NCBI GenBank assembly: GCA_038245725.1
Contig: JBBRSD010000004.1
Coordinates: 140,425 to 204,424 of the forward strand
Length of the DNA stretch: 64,000 nt
From: JBBRSD01 sp038245725
Lineage (GTDB): Bacteria > Actinomycetota > Coriobacteriia > Anaerosomatales > JAAXUF01
Direction of reading: 5' to 3'
Position numbers and translations under genes: made by a program. Shown piece by piece: positions 57,341 through 64,000 of the stretch; position 1 is the first letter of the stretch, and every line of letters begins with the position of its first letter. The notes under the pieces were generated by a model. That model was not told the DNA's origin. It was given only the letters and a program-made list of their open reading frames with translations, and searched no databases.

Positions 57341-58279
57341 TCACGCACGTGGGTGCGTGTTGCGATGCACATCCTGCAGACGCTTCACACTGAGATGAGT
57401 ATAGATTTGGGTGGTAGACAGAGCAACGTGGCCGAGAAGTTCTTGCACCGTACGCAGGTCGGCCCCCGCTTCAACCAGGTGGGTGGCGAAAGTATGACGC
57501 ATTGCGTGGGGGGAAAGCGACTGTGCGGCTCCAGCCGAGACCAGCGCACGCTTGAAGAGTCGCCGGATAGCGTCGGATGAGAGCTGCCGCCCGCGGGTCG
57601 AAAGGAAGACGGAGTCACCGCTGGCCGCACGTGCAAGGCATGGCCGGCCTTCGGCGAGGTAGCGTCGCACTACATCGACCGCGCGCCGGTGCAGCGGGAC
57701 GATGCGCTCCTTGGAGCCCTTCCCCATCACGGTGATCTGACCTTGCACCAAGTCGAGACCTGACAGCGTGAGGTCGGAGAGTTCGCTTACGCGCGCGCCT
57801 GTCGCGTAGAGCAGCTCGAGCACGGCCCGGTCCCTCAGGCCGACGGGGGTCGCCGGGTCGGGCGAGTCGAGTATTGCGGTGATCGCCTCGGCTGGAACGA
57901 TCTTCGGAAGCCGGGACGCGATCTTCGGCGCCGCGAGCACCGACGAGGGGTCCGACGGCGCGAGACCTTCGGCGAGAAGGTATGCGAAGAGAGAGCGAAC
58001 GGCCGAGAGGCGACGCGTTATCGTGCGCCGCGCGTAGCCGGCACGGTCGAGTTCCGCGAGATAGAGGCGCATGTGGCGGTGCGTCAGTCGAATGGGATCG
58101 ATACCGGCGCGCTCGGCCCACTCCATGTAGCGCGCGAGGTCCGCGCTGTAGGCTCGCACCGTGTTGGGCGACACGCGCCGCTCGATCGACAGGTGTCCGA
58201 GGAACCGGTCGACGAGTTCGGGCGCTGGGAGGATCTCAGCCACCGGCCGGCTCCGTTTCGAGCGCGTCCCCGTGCTCAT
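57341..58279 (-). CDS. Tyrosine recombinase XerC/XerD-like
   Basis: A 312-residue site-specific recombinase that resolves chromosome dimers. The N-terminal SAM-like domain spans about 18-105. The catalytic set is complete: Arg163 (GARVSEL), Lys187 (MGKGSKER), His258 and Arg261 (HAMRHTFATHL), His284 (LLGHVALSTTQ) and Tyr293 (IYTHLS). Bacillus has codV (xerC) at this locus. The start at ATG 58279 overlaps trmFO by 44 bases; GTG 58243 with CGGAG upstream is an alternative. Confidence 0.94.
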   Translation of the reverse strand: MSTGTRSKRSRPVAEILPAPELVDRFLGHLSIERRVSPNTVRAYSADLARYMEWAERAGIDPIRLTHRHMRLYLAELDRAGYARRTITRRLSAVRSLFAYLLAEGLAPSDPSSVLAAPKIASRLPKIVPAEAITAILDSPDPATPVGLRDRAVLELLYATGARVSELSDLTLSGLDLVQGQITVMGKGSKERIVPLHRRAVDVVRRYLAEGRPCLARAASGDSVFLSTRGRQLSSDAIRRLFKRALVSAGAAQSLSPHAMRHTFATHLVEAGADLRTVQELLGHVALSTTQIYTHLSVKRLQDVHRNTHPRA

Positions 58280-59600
58280 GCAGCCAGGAGGCGAGATCGG
58301 CCTGCGCGCGGGCGCTGTATGCCGCGTAGCGCTCGCGCTTACCCCGGATACGCTGCGGCAGCGGGGGCACGATGCCGAAGTTGACGTGCATGGGCTGGTA
58401 GGGGTTGGTGGCCGGATCGGTCGCGTGCGCGATGAGCGATCCGAGCGCTGTCGTGACCGGCAGTACGAGCGGCTCGCGACCGCTGATATCGGCCCACGTG
58501 TTAAGCGCGGCGAGCAGGCCGGACGCGGCCGCTTCGAGGTAGCCTTCCGTCCCGGTGAGCTGGCCGGCGAGACGGACGCCCGGATGCTCGCGGAGCGCGA
58601 GGGTGGCGTCGAGCAGACGCGGCGCGTCCACGAACGTGTTGCGGTGCATGACGCCGTAGCGCAGGAACTCCGCGTGCTCGAGCCCCGGAATCATCCGAAA
58701 TACCCGCTCCTGCTCGCCGAAGGCCAGATTGGTCTGGAAGCCAACGAGGTTGAACGCGGTCAGGTTTGCGTTCTCGGCACGCAGCTGCACGACCGCCCAC
58801 GGCCTCTGCCCCGTGCGCGGATCGGTGAGGCCGACGGGCTTGAGCGCTCCGAAGCGCATGGCATCCTGGCCTGTGCGCCCCACCTCTTCGACCGGCTGAC
58901 ACGCCTGGAACAGGTCACCGCGCTCGAAGTCCTTCGCCGTCACACGCCGAGCGTCAAGGAGCGCTGAGTGAAACGCCTCGTACTCCTCGCGGTTCATCGG
59001 CGCATTCAGATAGTCAGCACCCTCGCCCTTCCCGTAGCGCGAGGCGGCGAACACCACCGAACAGTCGATGGACTCGGCGTCCACGATCGGCGCGGCAGCG
59101 TCATAGAACGCAAGCCGGGAATCGCCCACGAGGCTTTCCAGAACCGGCTCGAACGCCGAACTCGTCAGCGGCCCGGTTGCGATGATGCATCGGCCATGCG
59201 GGAGCCGGTGTGCCTCGGCGCCTTCGACTTCGATGAGCGGGTGTGCCTTCACCATGCGCGTGAGTTCCGCCGAGAAGTGCTCGCGGTCGACCGCGAGCGC
59301 AGAGCCTGCAGGTACTCGCGTTCGGCGCGCGACCTCCAGCACGATGCTGCCGAGCGAGGCGAGCTCGTGCTTCAGGAGTCCGGAGGCGGTGCCGAGCTCC
59401 TCGTTCTTGAGCGAGTTCGAGCAGACCAGCTCGGCAAAGTCGCCGGTATGGTGCGCGGGACTGCTCGTGGTCGGCCGCATTTCGACGAGCGTGACGGGCA
59501 CACCGCGGACGGCGAGCTGCCACGCGGCCTCCGTGCCGGCGAGCCCGGCACCGATCACTGTCACACGGTTGGATATGGCCTTCTCGGAGATCTCTGGCAC
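58236..59600 (-). CDS. trmFO: Methylenetetrahydrofolate-tRNA-(uracil-5-)-methyltransferase
   Basis: TrmFO makes m5U54 in tRNA using folate and FAD. The 454-residue protein has the FAD motif VIGAGLAGTEAAW (15-27), VEMRP, CSNSLKNEE and the C-terminal VNFGIVPPL block. I chose GTG 59600 because AAGGAG lies six to seven bases upstream and the extra N-terminal part of the longer frame is not conserved. In many Firmicutes topA lies between dprA and trmFO; here they are adjacent. Confidence 0.95.
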   Translation of the reverse strand: MPEISEKAISNRVTVIGAGLAGTEAAWQLAVRGVPVTLVEMRPTTSSPAHHTGDFAELVCSNSLKNEELGTASGLLKHELASLGSIVLEVARRTRVPAGSALAVDREHFSAELTRMVKAHPLIEVEGAEAHRLPHGRCIIATGPLTSSAFEPVLESLVGDSRLAFYDAAAPIVDAESIDCSVVFAASRYGKGEGADYLNAPMNREEYEAFHSALLDARRVTAKDFERGDLFQACQPVEEVGRTGQDAMRFGALKPVGLTDPRTGQRPWAVVQLRAENANLTAFNLVGFQTNLAFGEQERVFRMIPGLEHAEFLRYGVMHRNTFVDAPRLLDATLALREHPGVRLAGQLTGTEGYLEAAASGLLAALNTWADISGREPLVLPVTTALGSLIAHATDPATNPYQPMHVNFGIVPPLPQRIRGKRERYAAYSARAQADLASWLHEHGDALETEPAGG

Positions 59601-59646
59601 GCAGCTCCTTCTTCGCAAGAACGTCACCGCCAGTGTATCGCGCTCA

Positions 59647-60549
59647 TCACCCCCGCGATTTCGGTGTTCCTCCATATCTCCCGTCGCCGAAACGAACGAC
59701 CAGCCCGCCGGCTTCGAGAATCCCGATGCGGCGGGCGACGCTCACAATGTCTTCCTCGAGCAGCCGAGCTAGATCGTCGGGCCGCCAATTGTGCGTCCGC
59801 AGCGCGGCCAGGATCTCGTCGCCGCAGATTGTATCGCTTGCAAGTGCCCATCCCGCACCGGCCCCTGTCGCAGGCGGCGGCAACACGGATGCGAGCGCCT
59901 CGGCGAGCTCGGAGACGTCGCAGATCGGGGTCGCGCCCTGATGCAACAGTCGGTTCGAGCCACGGCACTCCGGCGCGAAGATCGACCCCGGGACCACGAA
60001 GACATCCCTGCCAGCAGCGAGTGCGTAGTCCGCCGTGCTGAACGTGCCGCTGGGAAGGCCGGCTTCGAGCACGACCAGCCCAGCCGCTAGACCGGCGATG
60101 ATCCTGTTGCGAGTACGGAACATCCAGCGCTGTGGTCGTGTGCCCCACGGGTGCTCCGAGATGACCGCACCCGACTCCGCGATCGCTGCGAGCAGCTCCG
60201 CCGCGTTCGACGGGTACACGAGGTCGGCTCCGCATCCGAGGACGGCGACCGTCGACGCATGATGTCGAAGCGCCGCCCGGTGCGCGGACTGGTCGCAGCC
60301 GATCGCTCCGCCAGAGATGATCGTGTAGCCGGCACGCGCCGCCCACCCCGCGAACAGCTCCCCTGCCTGCAAGCCGTATGGAGTGGCTTTCCTGGCGCCG
60401 ATGACCGCAAGTCCTGGGACGAGGGCGGCTGGATCGCCGAACCCATAGAGAGCGGCGGGCGGGTCGGGCGTCTCGGCGAGGTGCGAGGGGTAGAGCGGAT
60501 CGCCCAGCGCGACTTCGAACTGCGGAGCGCACGTCACGAGTGTTCGCAT
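59647..60549 (-). CDS. dprA: DNA processing protein DprA
   Basis: DprA loads RecA on incoming single-stranded DNA in transformation. The Rossmann-like core has AVIGARKATPYG, IISGGAIGCDQSAHRAAL and the GTFSTADYALAAGR-type loop (binding DNA), and a C-terminal winged helix (DDLARLLEED). I chose ATG 60549, which has GGGAGG nine bases upstream; TTG 60558 would touch that site. The start lies two bases downstream of the comM stop. Confidence 0.95.
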   Translation of the reverse strand: MRTLVTCAPQFEVALGDPLYPSHLAETPDPPAALYGFGDPAALVPGLAVIGARKATPYGLQAGELFAGWAARAGYTIISGGAIGCDQSAHRAALRHHASTVAVLGCGADLVYPSNAAELLAAIAESGAVISEHPWGTRPQRWMFRTRNRIIAGLAAGLVVLEAGLPSGTFSTADYALAAGRDVFVVPGSIFAPECRGSNRLLHQGATPICDVSELAEALASVLPPPATGAGAGWALASDTICGDEILAALRTHNWRPDDLARLLEEDIVSVARRIGILEAGGLVVRFGDGRYGGTPKSRG

Positions 60550-60550
60550 C

Positions 60551-62038
60551 TCATCCAACCTCCCGGGAACGGTAGCCGAGTGCCTCGCCGAGGTGCTCGG
60601 TGGTGACCCGCGCGTCGCCTGCGATGTCGGCGCACGTACGCGCCACCCGCAGCAACCGGGTCACGCCTCGGCCAGAGAGGTAATGGGCGCGAGCGGCGCA
60701 CTCGAGGAACTCGCGCGCAGCGATGCTCAGCTCGCACGCCGCGAGCAGATCGCCGCCTGAGAGGACCGACGTCTCGCCACGGCCGCGTCGCAAGGCGACG
60801 GCTCGGCTCTCGAGCACGAGTTCCCGCAGCTCAGTCGAGCGCACAGCGGTCGCACCGGTGCAGAGCATCAATGCCGGATCGATGCGCGCGACGTCGATGA
60901 CGATGTCGATCCGGTCCATCAGCGGCCCGCCGATACGCCCCTGATAGCGCTCCACGAGCCCTGGGGGGCATGTGCACGCGCGATCGCGGTCTCCCTTGAA
61001 GCCGCAAGGACAGGGGTTCGCCGCTCCCACGAGCGCGAACCGCGCCGGGAAGCGTAAGCGACCCTCTGCTCGCACCAGCGTCACGAACCCGTCTTCGAGT
61101 GGCTGGCGCAAGGCCTGCAGCGCGGCGGGACCGAACTCCGGCATCTCGTCGAGGAACAGGACGCCGTTGTGCGCGAGCGACGCCTCGCCCGGGCGTGGCG
61201 GAGACCCGCCGCCGACAAGCCCTGCGATCGAGGCGGAGTGGTGAGGCGCTCGAAAGGGGCGGATTCCCGACAGCGCTTGGGCATCGTCGAGTCCAGCGAC
61301 CGAGTGGACCAGCGCGGTTTCGAGCCGCTCGGTGTTCTCCAGTGGCGGCAGGATGCTTGGCAGCCGGCGCGCGAGCATAGTCTTGCCGGATCCTGGTGGC
61401 CCCACCATCAGGATGTTGTGCCCGCCGGTCGCAGCCACGAGAAGTGCGCGCTTTGCGAGTTCGTGGCCGGCCACGTCGCCGAAATCCGCGCGAGTGTCTG
61501 TCGCTGTCGCCAACCCGATGCTCCCGCAGGCCGAGTTTGGAATGCCGCCGCGCAGCTGTGCGAGATGCGAGATCGGCCGGTAGTCCAAGTCGCGGATGGC
61601 GAGCGAGCCGGTCGCCTCGGCAGGTCCGATCAGCGGTCGACCTTGGGCGCGGGCCGCCAGAGCATGCGCGAGCATGCCGGGCACGGCCCTCACCGAGCCG
61701 TCGAGCGAAAGCTCACCCACCGCCGCACACTCGTCGGCTATCCGTTTCGGCAGCTGTCCGGTTGCGGTGAGCAGGCCGATCGCGATCGCGAGATCGAAGC
61801 CGGTGCCGTGCTTGCGCAATGGTCCCGGAGCGAGGTTGACCACCACGCGCGCGTTGGGCACGTCGAAGCCGGATGCGCGGACCGCCGACCGCACGCGTTC
61901 GCGCGCCTCCTGCACCGCGAGATCGGGAAGGCCCACGATCGCGAACGCAGGTAACCCCGCGCCAACGTCGACCTCTGCATCGACAGGCACCGCCTCGACG
62001 CCTAGCACTGTCGCGGTCCGCACGCTGCACTGCGCCAT
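60551..62038 (-). CDS. comM: YifB/ComM family AAA+ Mg-chelatase-like ATPase
   Basis: A 495-residue protein with a Lon-protease-like N-domain (about 1-165), AAA+ core with Walker A MVGPPGSGKTM and Walker B GVLFLDEMPEF, and an Mg-chelatase-like C-domain. ComM is a helicase that extends branch migration in natural transformation. The block NPCPCGFKGDRDRACTC is a Cys-rich insert usual in the family. It forms a competence pair with dprA. Confidence 0.96.
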   Translation of the reverse strand: MAQCSVRTATVLGVEAVPVDAEVDVGAGLPAFAIVGLPDLAVQEARERVRSAVRASGFDVPNARVVVNLAPGPLRKHGTGFDLAIAIGLLTATGQLPKRIADECAAVGELSLDGSVRAVPGMLAHALAARAQGRPLIGPAEATGSLAIRDLDYRPISHLAQLRGGIPNSACGSIGLATATDTRADFGDVAGHELAKRALLVAATGGHNILMVGPPGSGKTMLARRLPSILPPLENTERLETALVHSVAGLDDAQALSGIRPFRAPHHSASIAGLVGGGSPPRPGEASLAHNGVLFLDEMPEFGPAALQALRQPLEDGFVTLVRAEGRLRFPARFALVGAANPCPCGFKGDRDRACTCPPGLVERYQGRIGGPLMDRIDIVIDVARIDPALMLCTGATAVRSTELRELVLESRAVALRRGRGETSVLSGGDLLAACELSIAAREFLECAARAHYLSGRGVTRLLRVARTCADIAGDARVTTEHLGEALGYRSREVG

Positions 62039-62041
62039 CGG

Positions 62042-62410
62042 CTACTCCGCCACGAACGCAGCGCGATAGTGCCTCAGCAGCGCGCGGTGCTCGGCTATCA
62101 CGAGCAGCGTGATCACATCGAAGCGAACCGACACCGGCTCGATCCCGGCAGCCTGCAGGTACGCAGCTGCGAGCTTCGCGTAGCGGCGCTGCTTTGCGGG
62201 AGTCACCGCTTCCTCAGGCGTACCCTTCGCTGCGGTGCGCCTCGTCTTCACCTCGCATAGCACGAGCGTGTCCCCGTCGAGCGCGACGATATCGATCTCG
62301 CCGCTGGTGCAACGCCAGTTGCGTTCGACAACCGTCATGCCGGCACGTGCCAGGAACGCAACCGCTGCGTCCTCACCGCGCTCCCCCAACCTCTTCCGAT
62401 CAGTAGTCAT
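62042..62410 (-). CDS. yraN: YraN family nuclease-fold protein (UPF0102)
   Basis: A 122-residue restriction-endonuclease-like protein. It has LGERGEDAAVAFLARAG, NWRCTSGEIDIVALDG and LVLCEVKTRR, the D-(E/D)xK core of the fold. Function is not well settled; it is often linked to dprA and comM. I chose ATG 62410 with AAGGGGGTGG seven bases upstream. Start codon and ribosome binding site lie inside a large inverted repeat (62402-62446). Confidence 0.93.
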   Translation of the reverse strand: MTTDRKRLGERGEDAAVAFLARAGMTVVERNWRCTSGEIDIVALDGDTLVLCEVKTRRTAAKGTPEEAVTPAKQRRYAKLAAAYLQAAGIEPVSVRFDVITLLVIAEHRALLRHYRAAFVAE

Positions 62411-62446
62411 CACGACCACCCCCTTGGGGCGATCGTGATGACTACT
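62402..62446 (-). repeat. Perfect 14-bp inverted repeat around the yraN start
   Basis: AGTAGTCATCACGA (62402-62415) and TCGTGATGACTACT (62433-62446) are exact reverse complements with a 17-base spacer. In the yraN message the 3' arm contains the AUG and the spacer contains the ribosome binding site, itself able to pair (CCC/GGG). Confidence 0.9.
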
Positions 62447-62504
62447 CCTAACCTGTCTCTGAACAGAATCCAACCCGCCGCCGCTAGGGGCGCGTCATCG
62501 ACAT

Positions 62505-63290
62505 CTAGAACAGCGAGATCGTCCCGCCACCCGCAGTGAACGAATGACGGTGAATCGCGCTCGGACCGAACCGCGCAATCGCTTCGAGGTGCTCAGCCGA
62601 GCCATACCCTTTGTTGCCTTCAAACCCGTACTCAGGGAACGACGACGCCATCTCACGCATAAGCGCATCTCGGGCGACCTTGGCCACGATCGACGCGGCA
62701 GCTATCGCCGCCACCTTCGAGTCGCCCTTGACGATCGCCGTCTCGTGCGGCACGACGTGCAGCGGCAGCCCGTCGAGCAGGACGTGCTCGGGCGTGCAGC
62801 TCAGGGCCTCAAGCGCGAGCGTGATCGCGTGCTTGAGCGCAGCCGTGAGACCGACCGCATCGATCTCCTCGGCAGAGACGTCTGCGATCGAGACCGCGAC
62901 CGCGCGTTCGTGAATGATGGCAGCAAGTTCTTCTCGGCGGGCCGGCGTGAGGCGCTTGCTGTCGTCGAGCCGCTCGATGCGCGGGGAGAGCGGCAGGACG
63001 ACCGCGGCGGCGGTGAGCGGTCCGGCGAGCGCGCCGCGACCCACCTCGTCGACGCCCGCGATCACGGCGAGTCCCTGCTCGGCGAAGGTGCGCTGCATCT
63101 CGTAGAGCATGCGCGTGCGGCGCGCTTCGACGTGCGCCGCTTCCTCACGCGCCAGAGCCACCGAGCAGACTGCACGAACCCCGGAGCGCTCGTCGGCACC
63201 CAAGTCCTCGATCAGGCGCTGGAGCCGAGCGCCTCGGGCATCAGCGAGCAGCGCGCGGATCTCGGAGATCGAGCGCTTCCGCACGCTCAC
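62505..63290 (-). CDS. rnhB: Ribonuclease HII
   Basis: RNase HII cuts RNA in RNA-DNA hybrids and single ribonucleotides in DNA. Catalytic residues are in GVDEVGRGALAG (Asp81, Glu82), with later Asp in VLLDGLPL and the SKVAAIAAASIVAKVARD block. A helical N-terminal extension of about 75 residues is typical of Gram-positive RnhB. The start is GTG 63290. Confidence 0.96.
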   Translation of the reverse strand: MSVRKRSISEIRALLADARGARLQRLIEDLGADERSGVRAVCSVALAREEAAHVEARRTRMLYEMQRTFAEQGLAVIAGVDEVGRGALAGPLTAAAVVLPLSPRIERLDDSKRLTPARREELAAIIHERAVAVSIADVSAEEIDAVGLTAALKHAITLALEALSCTPEHVLLDGLPLHVVPHETAIVKGDSKVAAIAAASIVAKVARDALMREMASSFPEYGFEGNKGYGSAEHLEAIARFGPSAIHRHSFTAGGGTISLF

Positions 63291-63313
63291 TGCGAGACCG
63301 ACTCGGCGCGAAA

Positions 63314-63362
63314 TGCGACGAGCGAGGCACCGCGTGTGCGGACCTCGCTCGAATGAGTCGCA
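63314..63362 (-). terminator. Hairpin after rplS
   Basis: A 9-bp stem (CGAGCGAGG/CCTCGCTCG) is flanked by an outer TGCGAC/GTCGCA pair, 43 bases after the rplS stop. The minus strand then reads TCGCATTTCG, so termination may be partial before rnhB. Confidence 0.45.
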
Positions 63363-63404
63363 TTGACCGTCGACATGGTGTCGCGGCTTTGGATCGCAGG
63401 CTAC

Positions 63405-63749
63405 CTAGTAGCCCTTCTCCTTGAGGCGGGCGGCCTTGCCGACCTTGTCGCGGAGGAAGTACAGCTTGCTGCGGCGGACCTTGCCGTGGCTCAGGACCTC
63501 GATCTTGTCGATCTTGGGCGAGTGCACGGGAAAGGTGCGCTCCACACCAACGGCGAACGAGATCTTGCGGACGGTGAACGTCTCGCGGTTGCCAGCGCCG
63601 TGGCGGCGGATGACGACGCCCTGGAAGACCTGGGTGCGCTCGCGCGTACCTTCGATGATCTTGTAGTGAACCTTGACCGAGTCACCGACGGCGACCTCAG
63701 GAAGGTCCTCGCGGATCTGCTGCTGCTCGATAGCGCGAATGATATCCAT
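63405..63749 (-). CDS. rplS: 50S ribosomal protein L19
   Basis: The 114-residue L19 lies at the 30S-50S interface. Conserved blocks are GDSVKVHYKIIEGTRERTQ, VFQGVVIRRHGAG and VRRSKLYFLR. ATG 63749 has AGGA upstream and a promoter lies about 65 bases before it. In most bacteria trmD is directly upstream; here the rplS gene has its own promoter. Confidence 0.98.
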   Translation of the reverse strand: MDIIRAIEQQQIREDLPEVAVGDSVKVHYKIIEGTRERTQVFQGVVIRRHGAGNRETFTVRKISFAVGVERTFPVHSPKIDKIEVLSHGKVRRSKLYFLRDKVGKAARLKEKGY

Positions 63750-63813
63750 TGTCCTGCGGTTCCTGTTCTACGAAACGTCTTTGACGGCCAGCCAGAAGCG
63801 GGCGCGAGTGGGT

Positions 63814-63842
63814 AGTATAGACCACCCTATCGGCTCGGGCAA
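63814..63842 (-). promoter_or_regulatory. rplS: Promoter of rplS
   Basis: Minus strand: TTGCCC (63837-63842), 17 bases, TATACT (63814-63819). Spacing is ideal and the -35 matches the one before rimP. Confidence 0.65.
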
Positions 63843-63887
63843 TGGTGCATCGACCCCGGAGCGCGTAAGAATTTGGGGGGTCTACTC

Positions 63888-64000
63888 TCAGTTCAAGGGA
63901 TTGAACATCGCGCGGAACGGCTGTCGTCCTGAAAACGGCATCAGATGTCCCACCCGAGGTTCGTATCCCTTGCCGTCCGAGCGTACCATCTCGTAGGCGA
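63888..64000 (-). CDS. C-terminal end of an unidentified protein (5' part off the window)
   Basis: The minus-strand frame is open from the right edge to TGA at 63888-63890 and gives 36 residues ending GRQPFRAMFNPLN. Codon use looks coding, but I do not recognise the family. It does not look like the end of TrmD, which would be the usual neighbour of rplS. It could also be chance. Confidence 0.35.
   Translation of the reverse strand, partial: AYEMVRSDGKGYEPRVGHLMPFSGRQPFRAMFNPLN

Overview
The window is a 64 kb piece of a high-GC bacterial chromosome carrying mostly conserved housekeeping genes. The gene order is the classic Gram-positive one. Reading the minus strand from the right end: rplS, rnhB, yraN, comM, dprA, trmFO, xerC-like, a WhiG/FliA sigma factor, rpsB, tsf, pyrH, frr, uppS, cdsA, dxr, rseP, ispG, proS, rimP, nusA, ylxR, infB, rbfA, nrnA, truB, ribF, rpsO, pnp. 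After a gap of about 22 kb the order resumes with an M16 protease, dapB, aspartokinase, dapA, RNase J, uppP, ftsK and a RodZ-like gene cut by the left edge. A WhiG-type sigma gene beside rpsB is known from Streptomyces, and the M16-dap-rnj-ftsK run is known from Bacillus. With the high GC, DAP lysine genes, MEP-pathway genes and no outer-membrane genes in view, I infer a monoderm actinobacterium of an early-branching kind, for example Coriobacteriia/Anaerosomatales-like. That is inference only.

Layout. 1-9958: RodZ-like, FtsK, UppP, RNase J, DapA, aspartokinase, DapB and M16 protease, all minus. 10079-31980: an accessory block between M16 and pnp. It holds a transglutaminase-like exported protein, a parvulin, a cold-shock protein, a SulP transporter, a 1236-residue CheB-CheR-PAS-GAF-PP2C signalling protein, ATP-type PEP carboxykinase, a monosaccharide ABC transporter, a truncated aldo/keto reductase, a small membrane protein, a solitary PilT ATPase, and an operon of two heavy-metal-type RND pumps flanking a miniature adaptor lipoprotein. 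32164-43858: the pnp to rimP translation and RNA cluster. 44005-51136: proS, ispG, rseP, dxr, cdsA, uppS. 51464-53016: a membrane-anchored zinc protease convergent with an atypical response regulator, wedged into the essential cluster. 53119-56349: frr, pyrH, tsf, rpsB. 56525-63749: sigma factor, recombinase, trmFO, dprA, comM, yraN, rnhB, rplS.

How the genes work together. dapA, aspartokinase and dapB make meso-DAP/lysine precursors for peptidoglycan. UppS, UppP and CdsA supply and recycle lipid carriers and phospholipids. Dxr and IspG feed isoprenoid precursors to UppS. The rimP-nusA-ylxR-infB-rbfA-nrnA-truB group handles transcription elongation, initiation, 30S maturation and tRNA modification. 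pnp, rnj and nrnA are RNA decay enzymes. dprA and comM are the transformation genes of the region.

The most unusual features are as follows. (1) A gene between truB and ribF has an A AAA AAG slippery site inside a 9-bp inverted repeat; a -1 shift there adds a clear transmembrane tail. (2) RibF carries a ~150-residue C-terminal extension whose last domain resembles that neighbouring protein. (3) A perfect 14-bp inverted repeat encloses the ribosome binding site and start codon of yraN. (4) The rimP-nusA leader contains an intrinsic terminator between its promoter and its first gene. (5) An rpsB promoter overlaps the terminator of the sigma-factor gene. No tRNA, rRNA, CRISPR array or intact insertion sequence was seen.
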